NCBI RefSeq assembly: GCF_003856835.1
Contig: NZ_CP034145.1
Coordinates: 1,674,001-1,738,000, forward strand
From: Haloplanus aerogenes
Lineage (GTDB): Archaea; Halobacteriota; Halobacteria; Halobacteriales; Haloferacaceae
DNA length: 64,000 nt
Reading direction: 5' to 3'
The translations under genes were made by a program, and so were the position numbers. Positions 61,257 through 64,000 of the stretch are shown one piece after another (position 1 is the first letter of the stretch; every line of letters starts with the position of its first letter). The notes under the pieces were generated by a model. That model was not told the origin of the DNA. It saw only the letters and a list, made by a program, of their open reading frames with translations, and did not search any database.

Positions 61257-62057
61257 TCACAGCACCTCCTCGCTCAGATCGAGCGTCTCGTAGTTCACCT
61301 CGCAGATGTTCGCGGTCTGGATGACGAGTTCCGGAATCTCGGATTCGAAGCGCTCGCCTTTCAGCCGCCCGGTCGGCCCGGAGACGGCGACGGCGCCGAG
61401 GGCGTTCCCGTCCGATCCCCGGATCGGCGCGCCGACGGCGCGGAGACCTTGCAACTGCTCTTCCTCAGCGACCGAGTAGCCCCGCTGACGAATCCGTTCG
61501 AGTTCGTCGAGGAGGGTGTCGCAGTCGGTGATCGTCTGGGGCGTGTTTGGCGGCAGGCCCACTTCGTCGATGATCTCCGCGACGCGGTCGTCGGGCGTGT
61601 ACGCGAGGATGGCCTTCCCGGCGGCGGTACAGTGGAGGTGTTTCACCGGTTCCTCCCGTTTTCGGTTGTGGTACTCGACGGCGACGGCGTTCTCACCGAA
61701 CCGCTCGTAGATGGGGACGAGGCGGCCGTCGTGTTCGGTCAGCAGATGGACACACTCCCCGCACTCGTCGGCGAGGTCCTCGATCTCCTCCTTGGCCGCC
61801 TGGTAGAGGTCGGAGTGGTTTCGGACGAACTCCCCGAGCGTGAGAAACCGCGGTCCGAGTCGGTAGCCATCCTCGCTCTGCACGACGAGGCCGTGATCCT
61901 TGAGCGTGGCCAGATGTGTGTGGACGGTCCCGGGCGCGAGATCCAGGTCCGCGGCCAGATTCGACACGGTCGCCTCTCCCCGTTCCCGGAGTAATTTGAC
62001 GAGCCGACACGTCGTATCCACCGACTTGATCTTCCGGTGACCGTGTTTTTCGGGCAT
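61257..62057 (-). CDS. IclR-family transcriptional regulator
   Basis: 266 residues. N-terminal winged helix KSVDTTCRLVKLLRERGEATVSNLAADLDLAPGTVHTHLATLKDHGLV, then the IclR effector domain (FLTLGEFVRN..., HLHCTAAGKAILAY, AEEEQLQGLRAVGAPI). It lies 41 bp upstream of hisD-like on the same strand and is the likely local regulator of the module. The start could also be the GTG at 62066. Confidence 0.9.
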   Translation of the reverse strand: MPEKHGHRKIKSVDTTCRLVKLLRERGEATVSNLAADLDLAPGTVHTHLATLKDHGLVVQSEDGYRLGPRFLTLGEFVRNHSDLYQAAKEEIEDLADECGECVHLLTEHDGRLVPIYERFGENAVAVEYHNRKREEPVKHLHCTAAGKAILAYTPDDRVAEIIDEVGLPPNTPQTITDCDTLLDELERIRQRGYSVAEEEQLQGLRAVGAPIRGSDGNALGAVAVSGPTGRLKGERFESEIPELVIQTANICEVNYETLDLSEEVL

Positions 62058-62398
62058 ACCGTCCACGTACGATCGGGGGGGAGTTACCTTTTGGGTATGT
62101 CAAAAACGACCGTGTAGAATTCGGTCGGTAGGTCGGCTGACAGCCCACCAACTCTCCTATCGGCCATGTTGATCACTCACGTGGCCAAAAGTTTTGACAC
62201 TCTCAAACAATATGGGAATACGTCGGTAGCGGGGCTGTACTGGCTGTTCGAGCTACCGACGGTCGGGTCGATTGCGCGCACACTCGAAAACACAAACACA
62301 CGTACGCGTGTTATGAATCGCCGACCGACTCGCCCTGACTCGGACGGTAGCACGCCACACTCGTTTGATGATCTCAAAAACAGATGGCAGTCAGTCGA
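62058..62398. other. Region upstream of IclR gene; one doubtful small ORF
   Basis: Contains the IclR promoter and an imperfect palindrome TTTGACACTCTCAAA (around 62192-62206) plus a GTCAAAA near 62099, possible operator-like sites. An open frame 62166-62402 (+) has no recognisable content and its end overlaps the acs-like gene. Its C-terminal part (from ATG 62313, 29 residues) is the only plausible coding piece. I would not call it a gene. Confidence 0.35.
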
Positions 62399-64000
62399 TT
62401 AGCGCGCGGCCTCGATCTCGTCGAGAACGTCGGGGTTCTCGATGCTGCTCATGTCGCCCAGATCCTCACCGCGGTAGATCGACTCGATGGCCCGGCGGAT
62501 GATCTTCCCGCTCTGGGTCTTGGGGAAGGCGTCGACGAACAGGACCTCGCGGGGGCGGAACGGCTTGCCGAGTTCCTCGCCGACGGTGTCGCGGATCGCC
62601 TCGCGTAGTTCCTCGCTCTCCTCCTCGCCCGCTTCGAGGACGGTGTAGAGGACGACGGCGGTGCCGGTCGTGTCGTCGGGCACGCCGACGGCGGCCGCCT
62701 GATTCACCGCGTCGTGTTCCATCGCCGCACCCTCGACTTCGGCGGGGCCGACCTTCCGGCCCGCGACGTTGAGGGCGTCGTCCGCGCGGCCGTGGAGGAA
62801 CCAGAAGCCGTCCTCGTCCTTCTGGGCCCAGTCACCGTGGTCCCAGAGGTCCTCCCACGAACTCCAGTACTCGTCCAGATAGCGCTCGTCGCCGCTCCAG
62901 AGCGACTTGGTCATGCTCGGACAGGAGTCACGCGCGACGAGGAAGCCGCGTTCGTGCGTGTCCGCGATGGAGTCGCCGTGGCGGTCGACGATGTCGATGT
63001 CCATCCCCAATCCCGGCCCGCCGAGGGTGCAGGGCTTGAGCGGCGTGATCGGCATGGGCATGAGGAAACACCCCATGATCTCCGTGCCTCCGGAGATGTT
63101 GATGATCGGCGTGTCGCCGCCGCCGACCTCCTCGTGGAACCAGAGCCACGACTCGGGGTCCCACGGTTCGCCCGTGGATCCCAGCAGGCGGAGGCTGGAG
63201 AGGTCGTAGTCCTCGACCCACTCGTCGCCCCGCTTGCGGAGCGCCCGGATCGCCGTCGGGGAGATGCCGAACTGCGTGATGCCGTGGTTGTCGATCAACT
63301 GCCAGAAGCGGTCGGGTTCGGGGTGGTCCGGCGCCCCCTCGTACATGACCATCGTCCCGCCGTGGGCGTGGGTGCCCATCAGCGTCCACGGGCCCATCAT
63401 CCACCCGATGTCGCTGACCCAGAAGAAGCGGTCGGAGGGCTTGAGATCCATCCCGAAGTACACCTCCTTGGCGGCCTGCATCAGCGCGCCGGCGTGGGTG
63501 TGGACGATGCCTTTCGGCTTCCCCGTCGTCCCCGACGAGTAGAGGAGCATGGACTCCTGACTCGCGTCGAGGGACTTGGTGTCGTAGTCGTCGTCCGCCT
63601 CGCCGACCGTCTCCGCCCAGTGTTCGTCCCGGTCGTCGTCCCACGGAATCTCCTCGGCGCTCGCGAGGCCGAGGCGGTCGTACACCACCGTGTGTTCGAC
63701 GTGGCCCGCCTGTGCGATGGCGTCGTCGGCCGCCTCCTTCAGCGTGACGTGACTCCCGCGGCGGTAGAACCCATCGCCCGTAAAGAGGACCGAACACTCC
63801 GCGTCGCCGATGCGGGTCGCGGTGGCGTCGACGCCGAACCCCGAGAAGATGGGGACGGCGATGGCGCCCACTTTGAAACAGCCGTAGAGGATGGAGATGA
63901 CCTCGGGTACCATCGGCATGTAGAGGCCGACCGTATCGCCCGTTTCTATCCCCCTGGATTCGAGGTAGTTCGCCACCCGGTTCGACTGCCGGGCGAGTTC
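62399..64000 (-). CDS. AMP-forming acetyl-/acyl-CoA synthetase (5' end beyond the window)
   Basis: 534 codons to the right edge; roughly 100 N-terminal residues missing. P-loop LLYSSGTTGKPKGIVHTH, WVSDIGWMMGPWTLMGTHAHGGTMVMYEG, INISGGTEIMGCFL, the hinge LNVAGRKVGPAEVE and FPKTQSGKIIRRA (catalytic Lys). The ACS-specific layout is kept, but SGGTEIMGCFL and similar loops indicate a broader acyl substrate than acetate, possibly propionate. Member of a large haloarchaeal ACS family. Confidence 0.88.
   Translation of the reverse strand, partial: ELARQSNRVANYLESRGIETGDTVGLYMPMVPEVISILYGCFKVGAIAVPIFSGFGVDATATRIGDAECSVLFTGDGFYRRGSHVTLKEAADDAIAQAGHVEHTVVYDRLGLASAEEIPWDDDRDEHWAETVGEADDDYDTKSLDASQESMLLYSSGTTGKPKGIVHTHAGALMQAAKEVYFGMDLKPSDRFFWVSDIGWMMGPWTLMGTHAHGGTMVMYEGAPDHPEPDRFWQLIDNHGITQFGISPTAIRALRKRGDEWVEDYDLSSLRLLGSTGEPWDPESWLWFHEEVGGGDTPIINISGGTEIMGCFLMPMPITPLKPCTLGGPGLGMDIDIVDRHGDSIADTHERGFLVARDSCPSMTKSLWSGDERYLDEYWSSWEDLWDHGDWAQKDEDGFWFLHGRADDALNVAGRKVGPAEVEGAAMEHDAVNQAAAVGVPDDTTGTAVVLYTVLEAGEEESEELREAIRDTVGEELGKPFRPREVLFVDAFPKTQSGKIIRRAIESIYRGEDLGDMSSIENPDVLDEIEAAR

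Noticed and set aside
62166-62402. 78-codon ORF on the + strand before the acyl-CoA synthetase
   Set aside because: No family features, non-acidic composition unlike local genes, no clear promoter, overlap with the real gene end.
1-64000. CRISPR arrays, insertion sequences, replication origin
   Set aside because: No regularly spaced repeats, transposase genes, terminal repeats with target duplications, Orc1/Cdc6 gene or ORB-like clusters were seen.

Overview
The window comes from a haloarchaeon (class Halobacteria). The evidence is high-GC DNA, strongly Asp/Glu-rich proteins, an archaeal TFB, a Nop5-fibrillarin gene pair, neighbouring mevalonate kinase and isopentenyl phosphate kinase genes, Tat-type lipoproteins, a tRNA without encoded CCA, and many genes whose start codon lies 25-29 nt downstream of a TATA box (leaderless transcripts). 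The genus cannot be fixed from the sequence; the order Haloferacales is a guess. Almost everything is chromosomal housekeeping or metabolism. I saw no prophage, transposase, CRISPR array or replication origin.

Layout. 1-9.8 kb: an amide-type ABC binding protein (cut by the left edge) divergent from a formamidase, a fused FAD/Fe-S lactate- or glycolate-type dehydrogenase, a cyclophilin-like protein, an unusual Nramp-fold transporter, small membrane proteins and a CFI-box protein. 9.8-21.6 kb: aspartate-semialdehyde dehydrogenase, biotin-dependent carboxylase with BirA, stress protein, amidohydrolase, HD hydrolase, DJ-1 protein, MFS exporter, superoxide dismutase, NosL, ThyX. 21.6-25.9 kb: TRAM protein, palindromic repeat copy A, RNase Z-like hydrolase, mevalonate/IPK pair, tandem zinc-ribbon minigenes. 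26-35.3 kb: Lhr helicase, ketoacyl reductase, Dna2-like nuclease-helicase, two uncharacterised acidic proteins, TFB. 35.4-39.2 kb: minigene zinc ribbon and a three-gene two-component cluster. 39.3-45.3 kb: Nop5-FlpA, TenA, PadR regulator, glutamate-cysteine ligase, winged-helix regulator, CoaD, a one-repeat TFB-like protein.

45.4-47.8 kb is the most unusual stretch. It holds tRNA-Leu(UAG), a perfect 24-bp duplication of the tRNA 3' end 112 bp downstream, about 300 bp packed with interlocking perfect micro-hairpins, and two of three copies of an 82-bp palindromic element whose stems co-vary. 48-57.8 kb: DUF502 protein, acyl-CoA ligase, two iron-ADH family dehydrogenases around a flavin reductase, an orphan MalK-type ATPase and a thermosome paralogue lacking apparent ATPase residues. 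57.9-62.1 kb looks like a catabolic module: SDR, MFS transporter, HisD-family alcohol dehydrogenase that is probably not histidinol dehydrogenase, and an IclR regulator. The window ends inside an acetyl-CoA synthetase-type ligase.

The strongest leads are the co-varying palindromic element, the micro-hairpin clusters (also found inside a histidine-kinase ATPase domain), the HisD/SDR/MFS/IclR module, and a set of apparent pseudo-enzymes (YgjP-like peptidase, thermosome paralogue, Nramp variant, ADH with altered metal ligands).
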